A stretch of DNA of 64,000 nucleotides from Rhizobium jaguaris (GTDB lineage: Bacteria; Pseudomonadota; Alphaproteobacteria; Rhizobiales; Rhizobiaceae). Each line of letters starts with the position of its first letter. Positions within the stretch are counted from its first letter, which is position 1. The notes below the pieces were generated by a model that was given only the letters and a program-made list of their open reading frames with translations, had not been told where the DNA came from and searched no databases. Location: contig NZ_CP032695.1 in assembly GCF_003627755.1 (NCBI RefSeq), positions 248,001 to 312,000 on the forward strand. Reading direction: 5' to 3'. Made by a program: the position numbers and the translations under genes. Below are positions 33,411-42,646 of this stretch, one piece after another.

Positions 33411-33428
33411 CCTCGCGGAGCTGATGCC

Positions 33429-34334
33429 ATGATTGCCTCGTCGTCACAACAAGGATCTCGCCGCCGTCGCGGCGAGGTCAAACTGGGGCTGGCCTTCGTC
33501 ATTCCCGTGATCGTCATCATGGGCGGCCTGGTGGTCGTGCCTCTGTTGTCGACGATGATAGACAGCGTCTACCGGATCAACCCGATGCGTCCGGGCACCC
33601 CTTTTGTCGGCCTCGGCAACTATGTCGACCTGTTTCAGGATCCGGCGGTACGTCAGTCCTGGATCAATACGTTCTATTACGTGGTGATGGCCGTCATCCT
33701 GGAAACGCTTGGAGGCCTCGCCACTGCACTTTTGCTGAACAGGATCCGCTACGGGCGTCGATGGCTTCTCGCCGCAGTCGTTTTGCCATGGTGCCTGCCG
33801 CCCGTCGTCAACGCTGTCGTCTGGCTATGGATCTACAATCCGAGCTATGGTCTGCTGAACGGCATCTTGCAGTCGGTTGGACTGATCTCCGGTCCGGTGG
33901 TGTTCTTCAATAATCGTTATTTGGCACTCTTCCTCGTGACGATCGTCCATGTCTGGCGGATGATGCCGCTGACGGCAGTGATCCTGCTTGCCGCCCTTCA
34001 GAGCATCCCGGAGGAGCTCTATCAGGCCGCCAAGCTCGACGGCGCCGGGGCATTCAAGTGCTTTCGGCTCATCACCATGCCGCTGATCGCCAGCGGGCTT
34101 GCCATCGCGCTCAGCCAGTCGACAGTTTTCGCCTTCAACCTTTTCGACGAAGCGTGGATCTTGAGTGGCGCCAGCCTCGATACGCGTACCGTGATCATCC
34201 AGACCTACATGTTCGCGTTCCAGAACATGAAGTTCTCGCTGGGCATGGCGCTATCGCTGCTCGCGATGCTCGCCTCGCTTCTGATCTCGCTTCTCTACGT
34301 TCTGAAAGTCTACCGCGAAACGAGGTTCGATTGA
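33429..34334 (+). CDS. Sugar ABC transporter permease, MalF type
   Basis: 301 residues with six predicted membrane helices. The EAA loop (EELYQAAKLDGAGAFKCFRLITMPLI) lies at about residues 195-220. It begins 18 bp after the binding protein and ends in a TGATG overlap with the next permease, so the two are translated together. Confidence 0.93.
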   Translation: MIASSSQQGSRRRRGEVKLGLAFVIPVIVIMGGLVVVPLLSTMIDSVYRINPMRPGTPFVGLGNYVDLFQDPAVRQSWINTFYYVVMAVILETLGGLATALLLNRIRYGRRWLLAAVVLPWCLPPVVNAVVWLWIYNPSYGLLNGILQSVGLISGPVVFFNNRYLALFLVTIVHVWRMMPLTAVILLAALQSIPEELYQAAKLDGAGAFKCFRLITMPLIASGLAIALSQSTVFAFNLFDEAWILSGASLDTRTVIIQTYMFAFQNMKFSLGMALSLLAMLASLLISLLYVLKVYRETRFD

Positions 34335-35212
34335 TGTCCTCCCGCAGCATGAAGCGCATCGGCGGAAAGCTCGGTCTCACCCTCGCCGTTATCGTCCTCC
34401 TCTTCTGGTCCCTGGGCCCGATCTACTGGTCCATCGTCACCAGCTTGACACCGCCGACAGATCTCGTCTCGGCGACGCCACACATCTGGCCTGCCCATCT
34501 GACGTTTGAGCATTATGCAAAGCTATTGGGCAGCACCAGTGTCTCGCAGGGCAATGAGGTGCAATCCGTCTGGCCGCAATTCTCGCAAGCCTTGATCAAC
34601 AGTGTGGTCACGTCGGTGGCAGCAACGATCCTGACTGTCGTCATTGCCGCGTTCAGCGCCTATGCTTTTGTGCGGCTGCGATTTCCCGGCCGGGATACGA
34701 TCTTCATCGTGGTGGTTGCAACGCTGGCGATCCCCGCCTACACGGTGATGATCCCGCTCTATCGGATCATGATCGCGATCAAGCTTGTCGACACCTATCT
34801 CGGCGTCACACTGATCTACGTTTCCGCCTTTCTGCCGTTGGCGTTGTGGCTGATGCGTAGCGTATACCAGGCCATGCCGTTGTCGCTGGAGGAGGCGGCC
34901 TGGCTCGACGGCGCCGGCAAGGTCTACACGCTCGTTCGTATAGTCATGCCGCTCGCCGCTCCCGGCCTTATCGCCGCGGCCATCATCACCTTCCTCAATG
35001 CATGGGGCCAGTTCCTGGTGCCTCTGGTCTTTTCGCCGACGCTGGCAACCAAGCCATTGACGGTGCTGATCCCGGAGTTCGTGAGCCGCAATTATGTGGA
35101 TTACGGCCTCATCAACGCGGCAGGCATCATCGCGATCGTACCGCCGGTGCTCGTGGTCCTGTTTCTCAACCGCTTTCTGGTCAGCGGCCTCATGGCCGGT
35201 GCGACCAAGTAA
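34334..35212 (+). CDS. Sugar ABC transporter permease, MalG type
   Basis: 292 residues. The N-terminal span (LGLTLAVIVLLFWSLGPIYWSIVTSL) is followed by five more and an EAA loop EEAAWLDGAGKVYTLVRIVMPLAAPG. The ATG at 34334 overlaps the preceding stop (TGATG); the frame is open further upstream inside the other permease but without similarity. It pairs with the MalF-type protein. Confidence 0.93.
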   Translation: MSSRSMKRIGGKLGLTLAVIVLLFWSLGPIYWSIVTSLTPPTDLVSATPHIWPAHLTFEHYAKLLGSTSVSQGNEVQSVWPQFSQALINSVVTSVAATILTVVIAAFSAYAFVRLRFPGRDTIFIVVVATLAIPAYTVMIPLYRIMIAIKLVDTYLGVTLIYVSAFLPLALWLMRSVYQAMPLSLEEAAWLDGAGKVYTLVRIVMPLAAPGLIAAAIITFLNAWGQFLVPLVFSPTLATKPLTVLIPEFVSRNYVDYGLINAAGIIAIVPPVLVVLFLNRFLVSGLMAGATK

Positions 35213-35242
35213 TCCTAAACTCACACAGCAAGGAAAACCGCA

Positions 35243-36196
35243 ATGAATGTAACCGAACGCGTCGTCAAGGAACAATTCCCCTTCTGGCAAGGAGCGCTTG
35301 ACGCCGAAATACCGGCGATCGACGCGGAATGCGTCGTCGTGGTCGGTTGTGGCACGTCCTATTATCTCGCCCAGACGATCGCATCGGCCTTCAATGTCAA
35401 CGGTCGCGACGCGCTGGCCGTGCCGGGCGGCGAATGGGCTCGTCGCCCATCGAGCTATGTCGCGGACCGCAAGGGCGTTGTTGTTGTCGCCCTGTCACGC
35501 AGCGGCGAATCCACGGAAACGGTTCAGGCCGTCGAGGCTAGCCGGGCTGCCGGGCTCAAAACGATCGCGATCACCTGTGAAAAGGATAGTTCCATCGCCC
35601 GCGCCGCGGACGAGACGGTCTATCTGCCGACACACCCGCAGGAGGGTGTCGTGATGACATCGTCAGCTAGCCTGATGCTGATCGCTGGCCTCAGACTGGC
35701 AGGCGTCGCGCTGGACAGCGCCATCACCAAGGCGGCTGAAGGCCCTCTATCAGTCCTGGGCGATGTTGATGCCTCGGTCATCGCGGGCCGCCGGCACTTT
35801 GTCTATCTCGGCGCAGGCGCTCTTTATGGGATTGCCTCCGAGGGTGCTTTGAAGTTGCAGGAAATGAGCATCAGCTACGCCCAGACTTTCCATCCGATGG
35901 AATATCGGCACGGGCCGATCAGCCTGATCGACGAAGGCTCGCTGGTGGTTCTGCTCTATAGCGAAGATACGCTCGACGAAGAAGCAAAGCTCGCTCGTGA
36001 AATTCAGGAGAAGGGGGGCAAGGTAATCGGCTTCGGCGGTCCGGGCGATATCTCCATCCCTCTGCTCGGCAAGCAACTGGCGCGCATCCCCGAAATCCTT
36101 CCGGCTCTCCAGATTTTCGGAGAGCGGATTGCCCAATCCAAGCAGATCGATACCACAGCCCCGCGGCACCTGACCAAGGTAGTCGTGCTGTCGTAG
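35243..36196 (+). CDS. Double-SIS-domain sugar isomerase/deaminase (AgaS/GlmS-isomerase-like)
   Basis: 317 residues with two SIS domains. The first has VVVVGCGTSYYLAQTIA and ALSRSGESTETVQAVE (phosphosugar binding); the second has YLGAGALYGIASEGALKLQEMSISYAQTFHPMEYRHGP, whose EGALKLQE motif is that of GlmS/AgaS-type aldose-ketose isomerases. It probably isomerises or deaminates the phosphorylated sugar made by the upstream kinase. It is 30 bp downstream of the permeases, in the same operon. Confidence 0.85.
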   Translation: MNVTERVVKEQFPFWQGALDAEIPAIDAECVVVVGCGTSYYLAQTIASAFNVNGRDALAVPGGEWARRPSSYVADRKGVVVVALSRSGESTETVQAVEASRAAGLKTIAITCEKDSSIARAADETVYLPTHPQEGVVMTSSASLMLIAGLRLAGVALDSAITKAAEGPLSVLGDVDASVIAGRRHFVYLGAGALYGIASEGALKLQEMSISYAQTFHPMEYRHGPISLIDEGSLVVLLYSEDTLDEEAKLAREIQEKGGKVIGFGGPGDISIPLLGKQLARIPEILPALQIFGERIAQSKQIDTTAPRHLTKVVVLS

Positions 36197-36209
36197 CACT
36201 TTAAATCTG

Positions 36210-36257
36210 CTGCATAATTTTATCCTTAAATCGATGCCGATTTGAGGAATTATGCAG
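36210..36257. repeat. Long intergenic palindrome (rhizobial dispersed-repeat type)
   Basis: CTGCATAATT (36210-36219) pairs with AATTATGCAG (36248-36257). Inside, CCTTAAATCG and CGATTTGAGG pair with one mismatch around ATGC, giving a nearly continuous hairpin of 48 bases. It lies between the SIS and ATPase genes. I recall very similar palindromes scattered between genes in Rhizobium genomes. In the mRNA it could stabilise upstream transcript or attenuate the ATPase gene. Confidence 0.7.
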
Positions 36258-36310
36258 TAGGGACCGCCGGCCAACGGCGGTCCTCCCTTCTCGCAAAACT
36301 GGAAGATGCA

Positions 36311-37387
36311 ATGGCAAACCTGGCGATATCCGGCCTGACGAAGAAATACGGCAACGTGGAAGTCATTCACGGCCTCGACCTGAAGATCGAAGACGGTGAA
36401 TTTGTTTCGCTGATCGGCGAGTCCGGTTGCGGCAAGTCGACCCTCTTGCGGATGATAGCTGGCCTGGAAGACATCACGGACGGTACCATCGCGGTCAACG
36501 GGTCGGTCATCAATGAGGTCGAGCCCAAAGACCGCGACATGGCCATGGTCTTCCAGAACTACGCGCTTTACCCCCATCTGACTGTGGCCGAGAACATGGG
36601 CTTCAGCCTGCGTCTGCGCAATGTCGACAAGGCTGAGATCCGCAAAGCGGTGGGTGAGGTCGCCGAGATGTTGAACCTGACGCCCTATCTTGACCGCCTG
36701 CCAAAGGCGCTCTCGGGTGGACAGCGCCAGCGCGTCGCCATGGGCCGGGCGATCGTGCGTCGCCCGCAGGTCTTTCTGTTCGACGAGCCGCTGTCGAACC
36801 TCGATGCCAAGCTGCGCGTCCAGATGCGCGTGGAGATCCGGGCATTGCAGCGCAGGCTCGCCACGACGTCCATCTACGTGACGCATGATCAGATGGAAGC
36901 CATGACAATGTCCGACCGGATCGTCATTCTCAACAAAGGGCGTATCGAACAGGTCGGCTCACCGCTTGACCTTTACGATCGGCCAGCCAATCTTTTCGTG
37001 GCGACGTTCATCGGCTCACCCGCGATGAACCTATTGGACGCCGCAATCGAGCGGGATGGGGGAGGGCCGGTCGCCCGGATTGGCTCCTCGAAGCTTCCAA
37101 TTTCGGATCCAGTCAAGGTTTCAGAAGGCGACGCCGTTATGATCGGCATTCGCCCCGAGCATTGGCAGCTTGCCGATGCAGCGAGCGCCGTCGGTCTGCC
37201 CTTCGATGTCGAGGCGATCGAGCCGACAGGAGCCGAGACGCATGTCTACGGAAAGGTGAGTGAGCGGGCGGTTACCGTGGCGTTGCGTGACCGGTTGCAG
37301 CCAGGGAGCGCAGGCCGATTGAGCCTGACGGCAAGGCCTGACAAGGTTCACGTTTTCCGCAAGTCGGATGGCGTCCGGCTTGACTAG
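36311..37387 (+). CDS. Sugar ABC transporter ATP-binding protein (UgpC/MalK family)
   Basis: 358 residues. Walker A GESGCGKST (residues 37-45), Q-loop VFQNYALYPHLTV, signature ALSGGQRQRVAMGRA, Walker B VFLFDEPLSNLD and switch histidine VTHDQMEAMTM are all intact. The C-terminal MOI/TOBE region (about 240-358) is normal for CUT1 ATPases. ATG 36311 follows GGAAG; earlier codons come from the palindrome region. It energises the importer encoded upstream and may serve other CUT1 permeases. Confidence 0.94.
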   Translation: MANLAISGLTKKYGNVEVIHGLDLKIEDGEFVSLIGESGCGKSTLLRMIAGLEDITDGTIAVNGSVINEVEPKDRDMAMVFQNYALYPHLTVAENMGFSLRLRNVDKAEIRKAVGEVAEMLNLTPYLDRLPKALSGGQRQRVAMGRAIVRRPQVFLFDEPLSNLDAKLRVQMRVEIRALQRRLATTSIYVTHDQMEAMTMSDRIVILNKGRIEQVGSPLDLYDRPANLFVATFIGSPAMNLLDAAIERDGGGPVARIGSSKLPISDPVKVSEGDAVMIGIRPEHWQLADAASAVGLPFDVEAIEPTGAETHVYGKVSERAVTVALRDRLQPGSAGRLSLTARPDKVHVFRKSDGVRLD

Positions 37388-37532
37388 CGCCGGACGGCCG
37401 TGCGGCCGAGCGAAACTGCATCGCTCGCGGGCGAGGCCTCGAGAAGCGCGCTGCGAACGTAGCGAACAGCAACAAGCCGCTGGCAGCGAATTCTTTTGAC
37501 GGTTTCAAAGCCTGAGAATCCGGCGTCGAATA

Positions 37533-38066
37533 TCAATCTCGATCAATCTCGATACGAAGCTCCCGGATCAGCGCTTCGCGCTCGGCGAGCGCGTCGATGG
37601 CACTGTCGGCAAGAGCACGTGCGACGAGATTGAGCAGGCCCTCGCAGAAGATGATATAGGCACCCATGCTGTTGCTGAAGAAGCTGCTTGCGTGCGGTAC
37701 CAAAAACGCATGGCGGGCAGGCGGGACCAGGGGAGACGATCGGGTGTCCGTCACGGCGATGACGTCGAGCCCCCGGCGAGCGCCGAGGGCCGCGACCTCT
37801 GCGACGTTGCGTGTATAGGGCGCGCAACTCGCAACGACAAGGACATCGCCGGGCTCGAGCTGGGCAAGTCCCTCCGCTTCACCAAGGCGGGGCGCATCGA
37901 GCAAGGCAACGTCGCTTCTCAACATCGCCAATCCATAGGTAAGGAAGCTCGCGAAGGCGAAGCCGCCATAACCCAGACGCTTTGCAAGCCGGGTCAAAGT
38001 GGATGGATTTATCCCGAGCCCTTCGGCCAATTCGGAAATCGTCCGGACCGCTGTCTGTTCAGGCAT
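37533..38066 (-). CDS. RpiR/MurR-family regulator with internal deletion
   Basis: 177 residues, against about 280 for the family. The helix-turn-helix (TISELAEGLGINPSTLTRLAKRLGYGGF) runs straight into the middle of the SIS domain (FLTYGLAMLRSDVALLDAPRLGEAEGL). The usual linker and first SIS strand of some 80-90 residues are missing. Only codons without a normal start precede the ATG at 38066, and the first helix of the HTH domain is outside it. The rest (VLVVASCAPYTRN, HAFLVPHASSFFSNSMGAYI) is well conserved. Probably a non-functional or altered regulator at the end of the sugar cassette. Confidence 0.75.
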   Translation of the reverse strand: MPEQTAVRTISELAEGLGINPSTLTRLAKRLGYGGFAFASFLTYGLAMLRSDVALLDAPRLGEAEGLAQLEPGDVLVVASCAPYTRNVAEVAALGARRGLDVIAVTDTRSSPLVPPARHAFLVPHASSFFSNSMGAYIIFCEGLLNLVARALADSAIDALAEREALIRELRIEIDRD

Positions 38067-38266
38067 ATCGACGAGCCGGGAGAGAACTCCGAGCGCCTTG
38101 CCTCCCAGAGAAAGATTTGGGAACGCCGATCATGGTGATCGGTGCTTAACATTGCACTATCGAGGCCGGCGGCAGGATCATCTCTGTCGCCGGTCCGTTC
38201 GGGACATATGGTCATTCGGGCACCAGACGTTTGTCGTTCAAAGGCCTCAAAGGTCGGTTGTGGCTC

Positions 38267-39319
38267 TCAGGCCCAAGTGTCTCCGACAGTAAACCCCTCA
38301 ACGAAGGGATCGTCGTTATCCAGCACGATCGTGTTGATCCCGCAGATCCAGCTTGTTCCGCTGACAGTCGGCACAACCGCGTTCCTGTCGCCGACCCTGG
38401 CTTCTTCGACGAGCCTGCCTGTGTAGATGTTCCCGAGAATCCCCTGATGCCGGAAATCCTGATTGAGCGGCAGTTCGCCCTTCGCATGCAAGACTGCCAT
38501 CTTCGCACATGTGCCGGTGCCGCATGGGCAACGATCCAGTGCGCCGGTCCAAGTGGCGGGATTGTCCCAGGAGAAGTCGCCGGAAGCCATTGTTACGGTG
38601 TTCTTCCAGTCGGCGCGGGGATCGTCGGTCGGTCCGGACAGCTGCGAAATCGTGATGCCGACGCCGGGGTAGTCTGGATGCGAGACCGGCAACTGTTCGA
38701 TGGCGGCCTCCCTGATCATCGATGAAATTCTCGCGATTTCCCTACCGTGCTCGGGTTTCAGTTCGAGGCCCCGGAACTGCCGGACGTCCGCGATCGCATA
38801 GAACATCCCGCCCCAGCCGACGTCGACGGTCACCTTTCCGAGGTGCGGCACATCGATCACGGCGTCCAGATGTGCGGCAAACGCCGGAACGTTCTTGAAG
38901 GTGACGTTCTTCACTTTCCCATTTTGGCATTCCGCCCTGATGCGGATCAGGCCCGCAGGCGCCTCGAGAACCAGCTCCGTCACGGGTTCTTTCATGGGCA
39001 GCATTCCCATTTCCAGCAGCACGGTGACCACAGAGATCGTGTTTCCGCCGGACATGACGGGATACTCGATCTGTTCCATGATGATGTAGCCTGCGTCTGC
39101 CTCCGGATGAGTGGGGGGCACGATGATGTTGCAACAATGTGCAGAATACCCACGGGGCTCGCGGAGCAGCAGCTTGCGCAGCTGATCGTCGTTGCTCTCA
39201 AGCCACTTCATCTTTTCGTAAACGGAGTTGCCGGGAATGTTCGGAATACCTCCGGTGACGACGCGCATTGGCGTGCCGGCATGCGTATCAACGGCGTGGA
39301 TTGTTCGTTTGAATGCCAT
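38267..39319 (-). CDS. Proline racemase family: 4-hydroxyproline epimerase / trans-3-hydroxyproline dehydratase type
   Basis: 350 residues of the diaminopimelate-epimerase-like proline racemase family. The first catalytic motif is VMSGGNT with Ser90 instead of Cys; the second is DRCPCGTGT with Cys266. From published work on the superfamily, Ser/Cys members can have 4-hydroxyproline epimerase and/or 3-hydroxyproline dehydratase activity, unlike Cys/Cys racemases. It is the last gene of a minus-strand group with the Ldh-type reductase and an OYE-type oxidoreductase. Probable role: convert a hydroxyproline released by betaine demethylation. Confidence 0.88.
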   Translation of the reverse strand: MAFKRTIHAVDTHAGTPMRVVTGGIPNIPGNSVYEKMKWLESNDDQLRKLLLREPRGYSAHCCNIIVPPTHPEADAGYIIMEQIEYPVMSGGNTISVVTVLLEMGMLPMKEPVTELVLEAPAGLIRIRAECQNGKVKNVTFKNVPAFAAHLDAVIDVPHLGKVTVDVGWGGMFYAIADVRQFRGLELKPEHGREIARISSMIREAAIEQLPVSHPDYPGVGITISQLSGPTDDPRADWKNTVTMASGDFSWDNPATWTGALDRCPCGTGTCAKMAVLHAKGELPLNQDFRHQGILGNIYTGRLVEEARVGDRNAVVPTVSGTSWICGINTIVLDNDDPFVEGFTVGDTWA

Positions 39320-39396
39320 AGTTTGTTCCTCTGCTCTGCCGTGTCAGTTGTTGGCGACTGTCCGGACAGCCCCGCGGGGCCTTAATTTGCAGTTTG

Positions 39397-40413
39397 CTAC
39401 CCGAGTTCTTTTCCGTGCGTAGCAATCCGACTGATCGCCTCGAAAACGGTGCTCGGAATCTTCAATCCATCCGAAGGGGAAGGCGGGAACGGAATGCCGG
39501 TGACGCCGGGGATGAACACGCCGTAATCGTGCAGGCGAACCGTCTGGGCATGCGCACGACGCATGCAATCGTCTCCGGCAAGCCCAGGCATGATCGCAAT
39601 CACGCTAAGACCAACTGCCGGGGATGCGTCGCCCGATCTGAAGTCTGGAGCATCCAGCGACCATGGTCCTCCTGACAGGCCGGCGGACAACATTTCCACG
39701 AACAACGCCACGTTCCCGCCCTTGCGTCCGCCGAACGGCAGCAGGGCTCCGGCCAGCGCCTTGGCCGCGTCCTGCGTGGGCAGGCCGTTTTCGTCTACCG
39801 CCCAGCCTTCAGGGATCGGCTGGCCCTCGGCGGCGGCACGAACGATGTTGACATAGGCAGTCGCGCTGGAAGCCTGGTCGATAATCAAGGGCGGCGTCTG
39901 GTCACCAAGCGGAAAACCGAACGCCATGGGGTTCGTGCTGTAGACCGCCGCACCTCCTGGCTTCGCTGCCACCATGGCATTCGCGTTCGCCGCCGCCAGC
40001 CCGATGATCCCTTCGCCCGCGAGCCTACGTACATAGTAGCCCAGTTCTCCTGCGGTATAGCTATTGGTTTGGGTAAATACCGCAACGCCGAATCTGCGCG
40101 TGGCTTCGACCAGCTCCGTAAAGGCAAGGTCAAAACCGAGCTGAGCTATCCCACCATCGGCGTCGGCGACCAAATATGCCGGGAAAGCATGCTCGAAAGT
40201 CGGTGTCGGATCACACTTGATACGACCTTCTGCAAAGGCGTTCAGATAGTCCACGAAATGGGGGAAGCCAAGGGTCGGCGGGCCGAAGATCGCCGCCGAC
40301 AATGTGGCGTCGACAAGGGAACGGGCGCTCGCCTGGCTGGCGCCGGTGACCAGGCACGCTCGAACGGCCAGTTCTCGGGCTTCGAATTGGCTAAGTACGA
40401 CGTCTTCTGACAT
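39397..40413 (-). CDS. Ldh/malate dehydrogenase family NAD(P)H oxidoreductase (Δ1-pyrroline-2-carboxylate reductase-like)
   Basis: 338 residues of the Ldh_2 fold, which lacks the Rossmann GxGxxG. Signatures: GPPTLGFPHFVDYLNAF, GGIAQLGFDLAFTELVEATRRFGVAVF, KPGGAAVYSTNPMAFGFP and PFGGRKGGNVALFVEML. The start at 40413 (MSEDVVLSQFEA) is one base from the OYE stop. Members linked to hydroxyproline dehydratases reduce Δ1-pyrroline-2-carboxylate to proline, which fits the adjacent proline-racemase-family gene. Other 2-oxo-acid substrates are possible. Confidence 0.85.
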   Translation of the reverse strand: MSEDVVLSQFEARELAVRACLVTGASQASARSLVDATLSAAIFGPPTLGFPHFVDYLNAFAEGRIKCDPTPTFEHAFPAYLVADADGGIAQLGFDLAFTELVEATRRFGVAVFTQTNSYTAGELGYYVRRLAGEGIIGLAAANANAMVAAKPGGAAVYSTNPMAFGFPLGDQTPPLIIDQASSATAYVNIVRAAAEGQPIPEGWAVDENGLPTQDAAKALAGALLPFGGRKGGNVALFVEMLSAGLSGGPWSLDAPDFRSGDASPAVGLSVIAIMPGLAGDDCMRRAHAQTVRLHDYGVFIPGVTGIPFPPSPSDGLKIPSTVFEAISRIATHGKELG

Positions 40414-40414
40414 G

Positions 40415-42400
40415 TCAAATTTCCAATCCCGCTTTTCTGCCTTCGTAGAATGCGTAAGGCGCCTGTCGCGGGGCCGCACAATCGCCGATCTGGCGGAGCG
40501 CGACGCCGAGGGCCGACAGTCCCGGCATCAGCCAGTCCGCGGGAAGGTTGGTCGTCGCCATAACGAGGGTGTCCGCCTCGAGGAAGCGGCGCTCGCCGGT
40601 GTTGTGGTCGACGAGCGTCGCCCCATTCCCATGCCACTCGGCGACACTCGTTTCCGGAATCCACTGGACGCCAAGCCTGCTCAACGTCTGTCTCATAGGG
40701 ACGTCGGCTGCCGTCCGCTGCAGTTCCTTGCCGATGAAAGGGTCCGGGGTGACGATGGTGACGAGATGGCCGTCTTCCGCCAACTTCCATGCGGTACCGC
40801 ACCCTCTCCAGCCGCCGCCCTCGTCCAGAAGGATGACGCGTCTGCCGGGCCTGACCTGCTTTGCCATGACGGCCTCGACGGTGAAGACGCCGCCTTTTTC
40901 AATGCCGGGCATAGTCTCGACGGTGGGTAAGGCCTTCTGAAAGCCTGTTTCCGAAGAGTAGGACCCGGTGGCCACGATCACCACGTCCAGCTGCGATGCA
41001 TCGATCTCCTCAGCTTCGACATAGGTATTCAGACGAACTTCGACGCCGAGCTTTTCGAGCTGACGCTCGTACCACGCCAGGAGATCAAGAATTTGTGCCC
41101 GGCGAGGCTGCAGCCCGGCCAGGAGGAAGTTGCCACCCAGGCGGTTCGAGGCTTCCGATAGCACGACACGATGACCTCGCTCCGCGGCCACCCTGGCGGC
41201 CTCAAGGCCAGCCGGCCCGCCGCCGATCACAAGAACGCGTTTCGGATCGCTGGTGCGCGTGAACCGGTCGCCATTCCACTCGAATTCTCGCCCCGCGGAT
41301 GGGTTGATCAGGCAGCTTATCCAATAGTCCCTGGAACGACGTCCCCAGCACATCTGATTGCAGGATATGCAGCCACGGATGTCCTCAGGACGGTCCTCGC
41401 CAGCCTTCCTGGCCAGATGGGGATCCGCGATCTGGCCCCGAACGATGGATACTAGATCGGACGCGCCTTCTCCGAGCACAGTTTCCGCGTTCTCCGGCGT
41501 CCGGATATGGCTTTCGGCGATCACGAGCGCGTTCTTGACGACCTTCTTCAAGGTGGAAGCGAGGTCCGCACCCAGCTTCTCGGGATAGATGAATGTCGGC
41601 ATCAGTTTGTAGAAATCGAGATAGCCGCCCGATCCGCACGTCACGTAATCGATAAGGCCCAGCTCGTCGTGAAGCTGGATTATCTCTGCGAGCTCCTCTC
41701 GTTGGAGGGCGACCTTTACGTCCGGCTCGTCGCTGACGGCGATGCCGACGATGAAATCCGGCCCGCAGACCTGACGAATCCTGGAAAGTATCTCCCGAGA
41801 CATCCGCGTGCGGTTTTCCAGCGAGCCTCCCCACTGGTCTTCGCGGCGGTTGCTCCAGGGAGTCCAGAACTGATCGACCATCCCGAGGTAGGCCGCCCAG
41901 ACTTCCACGCCATCGAAGCCCGCCTCGCGACATCGCCGTGCGGCCTGGACGAATCCATCGATCGTTTCCCATATCTCCTCCTCGGTCATGGGGTGCGATC
42001 CGTCACTGTCGTGGTAGCTCGGCAGGCCGGAGGGGGACCAATGGGGATGGAAGGAATTGTCGGAATCGCCATGCGCCCCGACATGGTAGAGCTGCTGGAT
42101 AGCTACGGCGCCATTGTCTTTGATGGCTCGAACCAGCTTTCTGAAGTGGGGCACAACTGAGTCGTCGGAATGCCGGAAATTGCGCTGCGTCAGGACCGCC
42201 GAGGCATGCACGGGCATCGGCTCGACTACGATCATTGCGGCGCCGCCGATCGCCCGTTCGGCATAGTAGGCAACATGGCGGTCGGTCGGGAGGCCCTCAA
42301 CGGCCATGTTGGCGGTATGCGCGCCGAAGACGATCCGGTTTCGAAGAGTCTGGGAACGGATCTTCAGCGGAGTGAATAATCGAGAAAACTTCTTTGACAT
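40415..42400 (-). CDS. OYE-family FMN/FAD/4Fe-4S oxidoreductase (N-demethylase/dienoyl-CoA-reductase-like)
   Basis: 661 residues. An N-terminal FMN TIM barrel (about 1-350; FKKLVRAIKDNGAVAIQQLYHVGAHGD) is followed by a 4Fe-4S cluster with the full C-x2-C-x3-C-x11-C spacing in CISCNQMCWGRRSRDYWISC. A C-terminal FAD/NAD fold follows (VLVIGGGPAGLEAARVAAERGH). This is the trimethylamine-dehydrogenase/2,4-dienoyl-CoA-reductase architecture, also used to demethylate N-methylprolines and dimethylglycine. In this betaine island a demethylase role is likely. Confidence 0.85.
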   Translation of the reverse strand: MSKKFSRLFTPLKIRSQTLRNRIVFGAHTANMAVEGLPTDRHVAYYAERAIGGAAMIVVEPMPVHASAVLTQRNFRHSDDSVVPHFRKLVRAIKDNGAVAIQQLYHVGAHGDSDNSFHPHWSPSGLPSYHDSDGSHPMTEEEIWETIDGFVQAARRCREAGFDGVEVWAAYLGMVDQFWTPWSNRREDQWGGSLENRTRMSREILSRIRQVCGPDFIVGIAVSDEPDVKVALQREELAEIIQLHDELGLIDYVTCGSGGYLDFYKLMPTFIYPEKLGADLASTLKKVVKNALVIAESHIRTPENAETVLGEGASDLVSIVRGQIADPHLARKAGEDRPEDIRGCISCNQMCWGRRSRDYWISCLINPSAGREFEWNGDRFTRTSDPKRVLVIGGGPAGLEAARVAAERGHRVVLSEASNRLGGNFLLAGLQPRRAQILDLLAWYERQLEKLGVEVRLNTYVEAEEIDASQLDVVIVATGSYSSETGFQKALPTVETMPGIEKGGVFTVEAVMAKQVRPGRRVILLDEGGGWRGCGTAWKLAEDGHLVTIVTPDPFIGKELQRTAADVPMRQTLSRLGVQWIPETSVAEWHGNGATLVDHNTGERRFLEADTLVMATTNLPADWLMPGLSALGVALRQIGDCAAPRQAPYAFYEGRKAGLEI

Positions 42401-42646
42401 GATACCTGCTGCCGGAGTGATCGATCGTTAGGAGACGCTTGTATGCGCTGCGATGCTTTTTCGGACTCGGCGAATTCCTGCCCAGACCGCGAACCGAACC
42501 GCTTACACCGACGATAGCAACGTGCCAGACGTCGGTGTCGCCATCAAAGCAGAGGGACGGCCTTGCATGCACTCATTGTGGAGCTCCTTTCGCAAGGAAT
42601 GCTCAGGATCGAGGGGCATGCGACGGAGCTCCTCTTTCGCGGAGTA

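Noticed and set aside
35750..36886. 378-codon minus-strand frame
   Set aside because: It runs antisense through parts of two clear genes (SIS isomerase and ABC ATPase) and the intergenic palindrome; a GC-rich shadow.
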